Part shown: one piece after another, positions 1 to 6,858 of the stretch
How positions within the stretch are numbered: position 1 is the first letter of the stretch
Layout of the letters: the number at the start of each line of letters is the position of its first letter
NCBI RefSeq assembly: GCF_014201805.1
Contig: NZ_JACHFK010000022.1
Coordinates: forward strand, 1-23,667
Direction: 5' to 3'
Source: Deinococcus metalli
GTDB lineage: Bacteria; Deinococcota; Deinococci; Deinococcales; Deinococcaceae
Length of the DNA: 23,667 nucleotides
The notes under the pieces: model-generated
The model's database searches: none
The model's input: the letters and a program-made list of their open reading frames with translations, nothing else
What the model was told of the DNA's origin: nothing
Position numbers and translations under genes: made by a program

Positions 1-77
1 GCGTGTGCGCGATGGCCTTTGGCCCTGGGCTGACCGTGGAATCTGGTCTGATGACCAAACTCACCGGACTGGCGTGA
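1..77 (+). CDS. Type III polyketide synthase (chalcone/stilbene synthase family), C-terminal fragment
   Basis: Reading from position 3, the frame gives 24 residues, including AMAFGPGLTVESGL, and stops with TGA at 75-77. The G-P-G-L-T-V-E segment is the conserved C-terminal signature of chalcone/stilbene synthase-like type III polyketide synthases, which condense malonyl-CoA units on a single Cys-His-Asn active site. Only the last strand-loop region lies in the window, so the catalytic residues cannot be checked. The next gene appears to start at GTG 74-76, overlapping the stop codon, which is the usual arrangement in bacterial type III PKS operons where a methyltransferase follows. The family call rests on one motif, but that motif is distinctive. 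The gene itself looks intact at its 3' end; the operon behind it is broken by the IS6 element. Confidence 0.72.
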   Translation, partial: VCAMAFGPGLTVESGLMTKLTGLA

Positions 78-98
78 GGGTGATCGACCTGTCCCAGC
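74..98 (+). pseudogene. 5' stub of the gene downstream of the PKS, cut by IS6
   Basis: A GTG at 74-76 overlaps the PKS stop and opens a frame reading VRVIDLSQR before the IS6 terminal repeat begins at 99. The overlap suggests translational coupling. In many bacteria the gene after a type III PKS encodes a methyltransferase, and a start of this kind would fit, but nine codons cannot establish the family. No continuation of this gene is recognisable on the other side of the element, and no matching 8-bp flanks exist, so the rest of the gene was probably lost in a deletion next to the insertion sequence. Confidence 0.4.
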
Positions 99-114
99 GG
101 TTCTGGCAACTTAA
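99..114 (+). repeat. IS6 left terminal inverted repeat
   Basis: GGTTCTGGCAACTTAA, exactly complementary to 886-901. Base 98 does not pair with 902, which fixes the outer boundary. A related but degraded version occurs at 17734-17748 at the edge of the decayed IS6 copy. Confidence 0.92.
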
Positions 115-154
115 CCTCAGTGGGGTCAGAACCGCGCAGCAGGCGGCTTGAGAA

Positions 155-865
155 TCAAGCCGCCTGCTGCAGTGCCTCTTTCCAGAGACGGAGCGCCTCG
201 GTTTGGTTCCGCCGGCGAAGGTCGGCGGGAACGGTCGTGCGGGTGCGGCGGTACAGGTTCGAGACTCGGGCATGCAGAGCAAGGAACTCTTGCGTTCGCC
301 GTCGTCGTTTGAAGCCCAGTTGGCTTCGCTCCTGCTGCCGTGTGGGTCGATGCGATTGCTCGACAAGATTGTTGCAACGGGCTGCGGCAACGACCTGAAC
401 GTGCTCCACGTCGTGGAGCACGGGAAGTTCCCGAATGGCGGCCCCATAGTTGCAGAGCTTGTCGGTGTGGATGACCTCTGGAACCTCGTACTCACTGAGC
501 AGCTGCGTGAAGAAGGATCTCGCTGCCTGGGTGTCGCGGTGTTGCTGAAGAAGGATGTCGAGCACGGTGCCATCCTCATCGACGGCTCTCCAGAGCCAGT
601 GCCTCGCTCCACCGACCTCAACGCACACCTCGTCCAAGAACCACCGCGAACCCCGCCGGGGTTCGCGGTGACGCAGCTCTTCGGTCAGCAGCGGAGCAAA
701 CTTGATGTTCCACTGGCGCAGGGTTTCGTGGCTGACCTGGAGGCCGCGCTCGTGCAGCAGTTCCTGCACGTCTCTCTGGCTGAGAGGGAAGCGGTGGTAG
801 AGCCGGAGCGCGTAGCCGATCACGCTGAGGGGAAAACGGTGGCGGTAGGGCTTCCGGTCAGTCAC
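155..865 (-). CDS. IS6-family transposase
   Basis: This is a 236-residue DDE transposase starting at a GTG (complement of 863-865), within the usual 230-240 residue size for the family. An N-terminal helix-turn-helix region (about residues 25-52, HRFPLSQRDVQELLHERG) precedes the RNase H-like catalytic core. The catalytic triad can be placed at D78 (FLDEVCVEV), D135 (VIHTDKL) and E169 (RCNNLVEQSHRPTR), with the last two 34 residues apart as expected for IS6. No frameshift or stop is present, so the enzyme is probably active. It would cut both ends of its element and produce cointegrates. A decayed relative lies at 17734-18272 in the opposite orientation. Confidence 0.95.
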   Translation of the reverse strand: MTDRKPYRHRFPLSVIGYALRLYHRFPLSQRDVQELLHERGLQVSHETLRQWNIKFAPLLTEELRHREPRRGSRWFLDEVCVEVGGARHWLWRAVDEDGTVLDILLQQHRDTQAARSFFTQLLSEYEVPEVIHTDKLCNYGAAIRELPVLHDVEHVQVVAAARCNNLVEQSHRPTRQQERSQLGFKRRRRTQEFLALHARVSNLYRRTRTTVPADLRRRNQTEALRLWKEALQQAA

Positions 866-885
866 GTCCTGGCAGCCTACCGAGC

Positions 886-901
886 TTAAGTTGCCAGAAC
901 C
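886..901 (-). repeat. IS6 right terminal inverted repeat
   Basis: TTAAGTTGCCAGAACC, the exact complement of 99-114. It contains the TTG codon that opens the truncated downstream reading frame. Confidence 0.92.
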
Positions 902-1136
902 CTACGCACTGGTAGCGCGCCTGCGGGACCAGGGCCTGACGCCGGTGGAGGTCGCCCGTGCCGGCCATGCGGAAGGCTTCGATCTCCTGCAGGTCATGGG
1001 CCTCGTGCGAGCGGTCTGCGGCGCATCGATCGTGGAGGCCAAGGACGCCGCGATGCAGGCGGTGTATGGTCAGACCCTCGACGAGTACCAGGAGGAGTTG
1101 GCGGCCTGGATGATGGCCGACGCACCACACGACTGA
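891..1136 (+). CDS. Small hypothetical protein, probably 5'-truncated by IS6
   Basis: An open frame of 81 codons ends in TGA at 1134-1136. Codon use (strong G/C in third positions) says it is real coding sequence. The only start candidate, TTG at 891, sits inside the IS6 terminal repeat, so the native N-terminus is probably missing and any present start was supplied by the insertion. The segment LLQVMGLVRAVCGASIVEAK resembles the C-terminal helix of ribosomal protein L7/L12-like domains, where a V-R-x-x-x-G-x-x-x-x-E-A-K pattern is typical. This is a resemblance only, and the protein is not a ribosomal L7/L12. It is too short to assign a role, and I could not link it to the stub at 74-98. Confidence 0.5.
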   Translation: MPEPYALVARLRDQGLTPVEVARAGHAEGFDLLQVMGLVRAVCGASIVEAKDAAMQAVYGQTLDEYQEELAAWMMADAPHD

Positions 1137-1457
1137 TCGCCGATGTCAGGGAGCGGTTGACGCAGAGAATGTGATCGCAGGTGCGAGCCAAGGTTGTTCG
1201 TCCGTTGGTCCTGCCGCAGAACGAGGTTGCCCGGGTTGCAGGGCGCGCCCGCACGGTCAGCATCAGGGCATCTGGGAAGAGCAGAACCCTGGTCCCGTCT
1301 TATCCTTCACCAACCTCTACCACCAGGCCACGTCCGTCTGGAGCGTCGGAATTGTGTAAGAAGGCAAATCCATACTGAGATCAGCTGACCGACAGGCGTA
1401 CACGCCTCCACCTTCCTTTTGTTCCCCGCCCACGCGAAGGTCTCCCGTGTTTCAAAG
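1137..1457. other. Intergenic region, no gene seen
   Basis: This 321-bp gap separates the truncated small gene from the c-di-GMP gene. Short open frames on both strands lack ribosome binding sites and recognisable motifs. It should contain the promoter of the 1458 gene, but I do not see a convincing -35/-10 pair. Confidence 0.6.
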
Positions 1458-4400
1458 ATGAATCACCCTACGCCAGCGCACACGCCACTTCCTCTTCAGG
1501 GAGGACCGGGGCAGCTGGACGCCGATCCTATTGAGGCTCCGGCGGCGGACGGCCCGGTTCCCGAAGCGGCGGCAGGCCGGGTCCAGGCGCTGCTGGAGGA
1601 GGCCGAGGCTGCCGTCGTCGGTGAGGAGTACGAGCGCGTGGCTGGGCTGACGGCCGAGATCCGTTCGCTGCTGGGCAGCACGCCTTCTGGCGACCTCGCG
1701 CAGGCCTACAACCTGCAGGCCATGACGCACTTCATGCACGGCCAGTACCGGGAAGCCAGCGCGGCGGCGCTGCATGAAGCCGCGATCCGGGAGACGATCG
1801 GGGATCACGAGGGCCTGGCCAAATGCCTCAACAATCTGGGGCTAATCCACATTGAACTGGGTGACCTGCCCACCGCGCTGGAGCATTTGACGCGCTGTTT
1901 CATGTACATCCAAACCTGCCCGGAACCCCTTGAGAATCTGGCGTGCGCATGTCAGATCAACATCGGCAACGTCCACCAGATCATGCGCAATGCGGTGCTT
2001 GCGGCCGACGCCTACCGGCAGGGCATAGAAGCGGCCCGGCGTGCCGCACACGTCGGCAATGAAATTGCGGGATTGACTGGCCTGGGCCTCCTGGCCAACG
2101 ATGGTCTGGAGTACCGGGACGCTCTCCGGAGCCTGTCTCAGGCGCTGTCGCTGGCACGTTCGCACACCCGCCGCTACGATGAGGCCGAGATTCTCGATGC
2201 CCTGGGGCAGACCTACGTTGGCCTCGGCCAACATGACCTGGCTCTGGAAACCTTCGGGCAGGCGCTGTGGCTCGCCGAGGATCTGGGGGCGCTGCCCAGC
2301 GAGCAGAACACGAGGTTTCACCTGGCGCGGCTGTACGTGGCAATGGGCCAGCCGGAAGCGGCGGTGTCGCAGTTTCGGGGAGCGCTGGCCTGCGCAGAGC
2401 GGAGTGGCAGCGAGCGGCTCGCCCTTGATATCCATGAGGAGCTGGGCGGCGCGCTTCAGGCACTGGGACGCCACGAGGCCGCGAATGTCCACCTGGGGGC
2501 AGCGCTGACCCTCGAACGCGCCCTGAAGGACCGCAGTTCCCAGGAGATCATTCAGAACCTCACCACGCACCTCGAGGTCGAACGGGCTCGGCATCAGGCT
2601 GACACGTACCGCCTGCTCAACCAAACCTCCGAGAGCGCCCGGGCCGAGGCAGAGGGGCTCGTCCGGGCGCGCACGGCAGACCTGGAGGCTGCGCAACTCG
2701 ACATTATCGAGCGGCTGTCCATCGCCGGCGAGTACCGGGACGACAAGACCGGCGCGCATACCGAGCGGGTCTCCACCTACGCCGCGTCACTCGCAGCGTG
2801 CCTCGGGCTGCCCTCCGAGGAAGTGGAACTGATTCGGCTGGCGGCACGGCTTCACGACATCGGAAAGATCGGGGTGCCGGACTCCGTGCTCCTCAAGACC
2901 GGAACGCTGACCAGCGAGGAATACAGCATCATGAAGCACCACACGACCATCGGGGCGCGGGTGCTTGAGGGGGGTCAATCGGCCCTGATGCGGCTGGCCG
3001 AGGAGATCGCGCTGACCCATCACGAGCGCTGGGACGGGAGCGGATACCCGGCCGGGCTGAGCGGCGAACGAATCCCGCTCTCGGGGCGGATCGTCGCCAT
3101 CGCGGACGTGTGGGACGCCCTGACCACGGAACGGCCGTACAAGGCCGCGTGGACGCGTGAGGATGCGTGGCGGGAACTGTCCGCCCAGGCTGGGGCCCAG
3201 TTCGATCCCTATCTGGTCGAGGTGTTCCTGGGCATGGTGGCCGGCACCCTCAACGCAGGGACGGAGCCCCCACCCGTGGCGGAGGCCAACCACATCCAGG
3301 CGGCCGCCGACGCAGAGCGCGACCTGCCCACGCATGCCGTGCAGCACGTGACGGCCCTGAACGACGCGGCGTGGGAGGCGCGGCGCGCGGATCCGCTCCA
3401 GAGCGTCCGGATTGCGCACGAAGCTTACCTCATCTCTGAGCAGCACGGCTACGCGGTGGGGCAGGGCTACGCCCTACGAACCCTGGGCTTCCACGACATC
3501 GGCGCGTCCTCTTTCCGCGACGCGCTTGACCGGTTTGACCGCGCGATCGGAATCGCTCGTGCTGCCGCCGTTCCGGTGCTGGAGCGAGACTGTCTGAACC
3601 TGCTAGGCAACGTCTACCGCAGCATCTACAACACCGAGCGCGCCATGACCTGCCTGCTGCAGAGCATTGAGCTGTCCCGCACGCTGGGCGACCTTGCGGG
3701 TGAGGCGCATGCGCTGATGAACCTGGGGGTGATTGCCGCGTCACGGCTCAAGGACAAGCAGCATGCCTTGTCGTATTACCAGCAGGCCTACGCGGTGCTG
3801 GAGACAGCGGCCAACCGCGGTGGTCAGGTGGCGTGCCTGTACAGCATGGCAGACGCCTTTCAGGAACTGGGACAGTTTACGCAGGCGCAGGACTACGGCC
3901 GGCGCGGGGCGACCCTAGGTCAGAACCTGGGTGACACGCTGCATCACGCGCTCTCTCTGTCGGTCGTCGCCCGGGCTCTGGACGCCCAATCGTCCCACCA
4001 CGACGCCGAGCCGGTGCACCGGGAGGCCCTCGAGTTGATGCGGCGCCTGGACTCCGAGATGCCGGAACCCACCGCGTGGATCCAGCTGTACTACGGCACT
4101 CACCTCGCAGCGACCGGCGCACTGGACGAGGCGCAAGCAGAGTACGAGCGGGTTTTGGCCGGCTGCACAGCGTTCGATCTGAAGGAACTCGCCGTGCTCG
4201 CGCACCAGGAGCTGACCCAGGTGCACAAGCGCCGGGGCGATTTGGAGGCGGCCATGCACCACCTGGAGGCCGAGCGCGCGCTCCAGCAGGTGATCTTCGA
4301 GCAGGAAGCAGCCGAAAAGACGCGTGGACTGATGTTCCAGTACGAGGTGGAGCGCGCGGAATCAGAGGCGGCGCTGTACAAGGTGCGGTCCGTGGAACTC

Positions 4401-4973
4401 GCGAGCGCCAACGTCGCGCTGGAGCAGGCCAACCGTGAGAAGAGCGCGCTGGTCGCTGCCCTGCAGGAGCAATCGATGCTGCTCGAGCGGCAGCTGCGCG
4501 AGGACAGCCTGACCGGGGTGTACAACCGCCGTCATATCGAGCAGATCCTGTCACGCGAGTTCGAGGACCACCGCGCGGGCGGCCAGGCCATGTCGCTGAT
4601 CATGCTGGACGTCGACCACTTCAAACAGGTGAACGACACGTTTTCGCACCTGGTCGGTGATGATGTGCTGCGCCGGATGGGCGCGCTGCTGCTGGCCACC
4701 GGCCGAAGCCAAAACTCGTCGGGCCGCTACGGTGGCGAGGAATTCGTTGTGGTGCTGCCCGACATGGCGCTCGTTGAGGCGGTCGCCGTCGCCGAACGTC
4801 TGCGGCTGGATGTCGAAGCCCACGCGTGGCAGGAGGTCGCCGCAGGCCTGCGGATCACGGTGTCGTTGGGCGTGGCGTCCAGTGAGGGGCTCGAGAACTT
4901 CGAGCGCCTGGTCGGCCGCGCAGACGAGAAGCTGTACGAGGCCAAGAGACAGCGCAACCGGGTCGCCTGCTGA
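1458..4973 (+). CDS. Bifunctional c-di-GMP protein: TPR, HD-GYP, TPR, GGDEF
   Basis: I choose ATG 1458 (1171 residues); a TTG at 1419 is in frame but has no better binding site. Tetratricopeptide repeats span about residues 60-370, followed by a charged coiled coil to about 420. An HD-GYP phosphodiesterase domain follows: H466-D467 in LHDIGKIGVPD and HHERWDGSGYP from H521, so the metal ligands and GYP loop are present. A second TPR block (about 630-960) and another coiled coil lead to a GGDEF diguanylate cyclase: DSLTGVYNRR at 1016, DVDHFKQVND at 1051 and the signature G-G-E-E-F at 1092-1096. Both catalytic sites look intact. The allosteric I-site position reads RSQN instead of RxxD, so product inhibition may be weak. 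No membrane segment or signal peptide is visible, so it should act in the cytoplasm. The layout suggests fusion of a TPR-HD-GYP gene with a TPR-GGDEF gene. Confidence 0.93.
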   Translation: MNHPTPAHTPLPLQGGPGQLDADPIEAPAADGPVPEAAAGRVQALLEEAEAAVVGEEYERVAGLTAEIRSLLGSTPSGDLAQAYNLQAMTHFMHGQYREASAAALHEAAIRETIGDHEGLAKCLNNLGLIHIELGDLPTALEHLTRCFMYIQTCPEPLENLACACQINIGNVHQIMRNAVLAADAYRQGIEAARRAAHVGNEIAGLTGLGLLANDGLEYRDALRSLSQALSLARSHTRRYDEAEILDALGQTYVGLGQHDLALETFGQALWLAEDLGALPSEQNTRFHLARLYVAMGQPEAAVSQFRGALACAERSGSERLALDIHEELGGALQALGRHEAANVHLGAALTLERALKDRSSQEIIQNLTTHLEVERARHQADTYRLLNQTSESARAEAEGLVRARTADLEAAQLDIIERLSIAGEYRDDKTGAHTERVSTYAASLAACLGLPSEEVELIRLAARLHDIGKIGVPDSVLLKTGTLTSEEYSIMKHHTTIGARVLEGGQSALMRLAEEIALTHHERWDGSGYPAGLSGERIPLSGRIVAIADVWDALTTERPYKAAWTREDAWRELSAQAGAQFDPYLVEVFLGMVAGTLNAGTEPPPVAEANHIQAAADAERDLPTHAVQHVTALNDAAWEARRADPLQSVRIAHEAYLISEQHGYAVGQGYALRTLGFHDIGASSFRDALDRFDRAIGIARAAAVPVLERDCLNLLGNVYRSIYNTERAMTCLLQSIELSRTLGDLAGEAHALMNLGVIAASRLKDKQHALSYYQQAYAVLETAANRGGQVACLYSMADAFQELGQFTQAQDYGRRGATLGQNLGDTLHHALSLSVVARALDAQSSHHDAEPVHREALELMRRLDSEMPEPTAWIQLYYGTHLAATGALDEAQAEYERVLAGCTAFDLKELAVLAHQELTQVHKRRGDLEAAMHHLEAERALQQVIFEQEAAEKTRGLMFQYEVERAESEAALYKVRSVELASANVALEQANREKSALVAALQEQSMLLERQLREDSLTGVYNRRHIEQILSREFEDHRAGGQAMSLIMLDVDHFKQVNDTFSHLVGDDVLRRMGALLLATGRSQNSSGRYGGEEFVVVLPDMALVEAVAVAERLRLDVEAHAWQEVAAGLRITVSLGVASSEGLENFERLVGRADEKLYEAKRQRNRVAC

Positions 4974-5080
4974 CCGGCGGGGGCCGTTGCCACGTCAGGT
5001 GCGCCACCACGGTTCCACTCCAATCTCATTCCCAGCGCATGAAGGCCAAGTGGCGTGACTCCCGTAATCAGCAGCAAAAA

Positions 5081-5105
5081 GAGGGGTGGGGAGCCCCATC
5101 CCCTC
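5081..5105 (+). terminator. Possible terminator hairpin 1 after the c-di-GMP gene
   Basis: GAGGGGTGGGG pairs with the following CCCCATCCCCTC around a 2-nt loop with one bulged T. The stem is very stable and lies about 110 bp past the stop codon, but no T-tract follows, so intrinsic termination is uncertain. Confidence 0.4.
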
Positions 5106-5122
5106 GCCGGACTGATCGGGCA

Positions 5123-5141
5123 GGGCGGCTAGAGGCCGCCC
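5123..5141 (+). terminator. Possible terminator hairpin 2 after the c-di-GMP gene
   Basis: GGGCGGC (5123-5129) pairs perfectly with GCCGCCC (5135-5141) around a 5-nt loop. It is only 18 bp behind the first hairpin. The tail CGTTGACC is weak in T, so this may be a stem acting with the first hairpin rather than a full intrinsic terminator. Confidence 0.35.
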
Positions 5142-5497
5142 CGTTGACCTCAAAACCTGCCACACCACCTCAACCGGGCTGATGCCAGCGGTGGAGCGGT
5201 TTGTCGTGAGCTATCAGGACGGTTTCACCCGCGCCACTCAGACCAACGTGTCGCCTTCCTTCAGCACGCCTGCTGAATTGGTTCCTATGTGCTGTTGAGC
5301 CCGTCTCTCAGCACTGGGGGAGTGGACGCGTCCAGTCCCCATTCATGGAGAAGGTGGAGTTTTCCGCAAACCCTTTAGGTCGCTGCTTCGGCAGGGTTAT
5401 GTCAGAGCCACGCCTGCACCATGTTGAACAATTCACAGGGTCATGTTCATTGCGTCCACCTCCCCACCCTGGAACGACCAGTTCACAAGGAGCGCGC

Positions 5498-6847
5498 ATG
5501 ACCCCTAATTCCCTGAGAACTCCGGCTTTCGCTGCCCTGCTCACGTTGGGCCTCCTGTCGGCCTGCGGGTCGGTCACCGGCCGCCCGGACGCCGCGTCGG
5601 GCCACGCCCTGAGCGCCCAGGCCACCCTGATTACGGACCTGCCCAAGAACTACAAGTACCTGCACACCCTGACGATCCCCACGGCGGTGACTGCCGCCGC
5701 CCTGTTGAAGATGTACGGCGGCTACATGGTGGCTTTCCACCCGGAGCTCGGCACCGCCATCATCGCCAACAACAACGCGACCAAAGGGAGCTACGACGGT
5801 ACGACCGTGGAGCTCAGTACGAGGTCGTACAGGGTCTCGGAACTCGGCTTCAGCACATGGGCGACGGGTTTCGGCACGTGGGCCAGCGGGTACAGCACGT
5901 GGGCGAGTGGATACAGCACGTGGGCGAGCGGCACCACCGGCAGCGGCTCGGCCACCACCTTCACCGAGAACGTCCCGCTGTGGAACATGATCAAACTTAG
6001 CGAGGCGCAGTCCCTGGTCCCGGAACTCGGCAGCGGCATCAAGGTCGCCGTGATCGACAGCGGCATCGACCTGAACCACCCGGCGTTCAACGGGAAGCTG
6101 GACACCAGCAACGCCAAGGACTACATCGACGGCGACGGGGTGCCGCAGGAAGTGAACGCGAACACCACCGGTGGGTACTCGGACGGGTACGGGCACGGCA
6201 CGGCGGCCGCCAGCGTGCTGCTGCAGGTCGCACCCAAGGTCACGATCCTGCCGATCCGCGCGCTTGACGCGAACGGCCTCGGGGACACCAGCACGATCGC
6301 GTCGGCAGTCGATTACGCCGTGAGCAAGGGCGCTCGGGTCATCAACCTCAGCCTGGGCAGCACCACGTACTCCGACGCGCTGAACACCTCCATCAAGAAC
6401 GCCGTCTCCAAGGGTGTCGCCGTGATCTGTGCCGCCGGCAACTCGGGCGACACCAGGGTGCTCTACCCGGCCTACTCGGCCGACACCACGGGTATCGTGG
6501 GCAACGGCTCGGTCGGCGTCGGCAGCGTGAGCAGCACCTTCCTGAAGTCGTCGTTCAGCACCTACGGTCCCAACCTGGAGATGACCGCGCCCGGCGAGAA
6601 CGTCATCGCCGCCTTCCCCGGCTCGCAGACGGTCAGCGTAACCGGCACGTCGTTCTCCACGCCGGTGGTGTCCGGCATCGTGGCGCTGGCGCTCTCGACC
6701 GGCATGAACGTCTCCACTGCCAGCAGCCTGAACACCCTGCTCACCAACCTCAACAAGACGGCGACGCCCGCAAGCGACCCTTCGTACCTGACCGCCCTCG
6801 GCTACGGCACGATCAACGCCTACACCTTCATTCACCTGTACCGCTGA
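5498..6847 (+). CDS. Subtilisin-like (S8) serine protease, lipoprotein, with Trp heptad repeats
   Basis: The start is ATG 5498 with a good AAGGAG binding site 5 nt upstream, giving 449 residues. The N-terminus is a lipoprotein signal with lipobox L-L-S-A-C, predicting export and lipid anchoring. A propeptide-like region follows, then four tandem 7-residue repeats of the type G-Y-S-T-W-A-S (about residues 118-145), then the S8 catalytic domain. The catalytic triad is visible: D187 (VAVIDSGIDLNHP), H233 (GYGHGTAAAS) and S385 (GTSFSTPVVSG), with oxyanion N315 (AAGNSGD). All are intact, so it should be an active extracytoplasmic endopeptidase. The next gene starts 11 bp after its stop and encodes a shorter relative, which indicates an operon. 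Both share the sequence FTEN(V/M)P-x-WN just before the catalytic core. Confidence 0.95.
   Translation: MTPNSLRTPAFAALLTLGLLSACGSVTGRPDAASGHALSAQATLITDLPKNYKYLHTLTIPTAVTAAALLKMYGGYMVAFHPELGTAIIANNNATKGSYDGTTVELSTRSYRVSELGFSTWATGFGTWASGYSTWASGYSTWASGTTGSGSATTFTENVPLWNMIKLSEAQSLVPELGSGIKVAVIDSGIDLNHPAFNGKLDTSNAKDYIDGDGVPQEVNANTTGGYSDGYGHGTAAASVLLQVAPKVTILPIRALDANGLGDTSTIASAVDYAVSKGARVINLSLGSTTYSDALNTSIKNAVSKGVAVICAAGNSGDTRVLYPAYSADTTGIVGNGSVGVGSVSSTFLKSSFSTYGPNLEMTAPGENVIAAFPGSQTVSVTGTSFSTPVVSGIVALALSTGMNVSTASSLNTLLTNLNKTATPASDPSYLTALGYGTINAYTFIHLYR
5849..5932 (+). repeat. Four tandem 21-bp repeats encoding G-Y-S-T-W-A-S units
   Basis: Four in-frame 21-bp copies encode FSTWATG, FGTWASG, YSTWASG and YSTWASG. 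The last two copies are almost identical at DNA level, while the first two have drifted. They lie between the exported N-terminus and the protease domain, so copy number could vary without disturbing the catalytic fold. Confidence 0.9.
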
Positions 6848-6858
6848 GGACCTGGACC

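Larger units (their letters stand above)
99..901 (-). mobile_element. IS6-family insertion sequence, complete
   Basis: The element is bounded by a perfect 16-bp inverted repeat: GGTTCTGGCAACTTAA at 99-114 and its exact complement at 886-901. It carries one transposase gene on the minus strand, for a total length of 803 bp, normal for the IS6 family. IS6 elements transpose by replicative cointegrate formation and usually leave 8-bp direct repeats. The flanks here (91-98 and 902-909) do not match, so the element probably reached this arrangement by recombination or adjacent deletion rather than simple insertion. It interrupts the operon of the type III PKS on its left and truncates the small gene on its right. 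Confidence 0.93.
4974..5497. other. Intergenic region between the c-di-GMP gene and the protease operon
   Basis: This 524-bp gap contains two GC-rich hairpins (listed separately) behind the c-di-GMP gene and, further right, the presumed promoter of the protease operon. A 38-codon frame at 5182-5298 has fair GC3 but no clear binding site or family, so I do not call it. A 5-bp inverted repeat TGAAC/GTTCA lies about 60 bp before the protease start, but no confident promoter can be named. Confidence 0.5.

Noticed and set aside
1842..2759. Long minus-strand open frame inside the c-di-GMP gene
   Set aside because: It is the mirror of a high-GC coding strand; the plus-strand frame has clear domains throughout.
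5182..5298. 38-codon frame in the gap before the protease operon
   Set aside because: GC3 is fair, but there is no binding site, family or conserved neighbour to support it.
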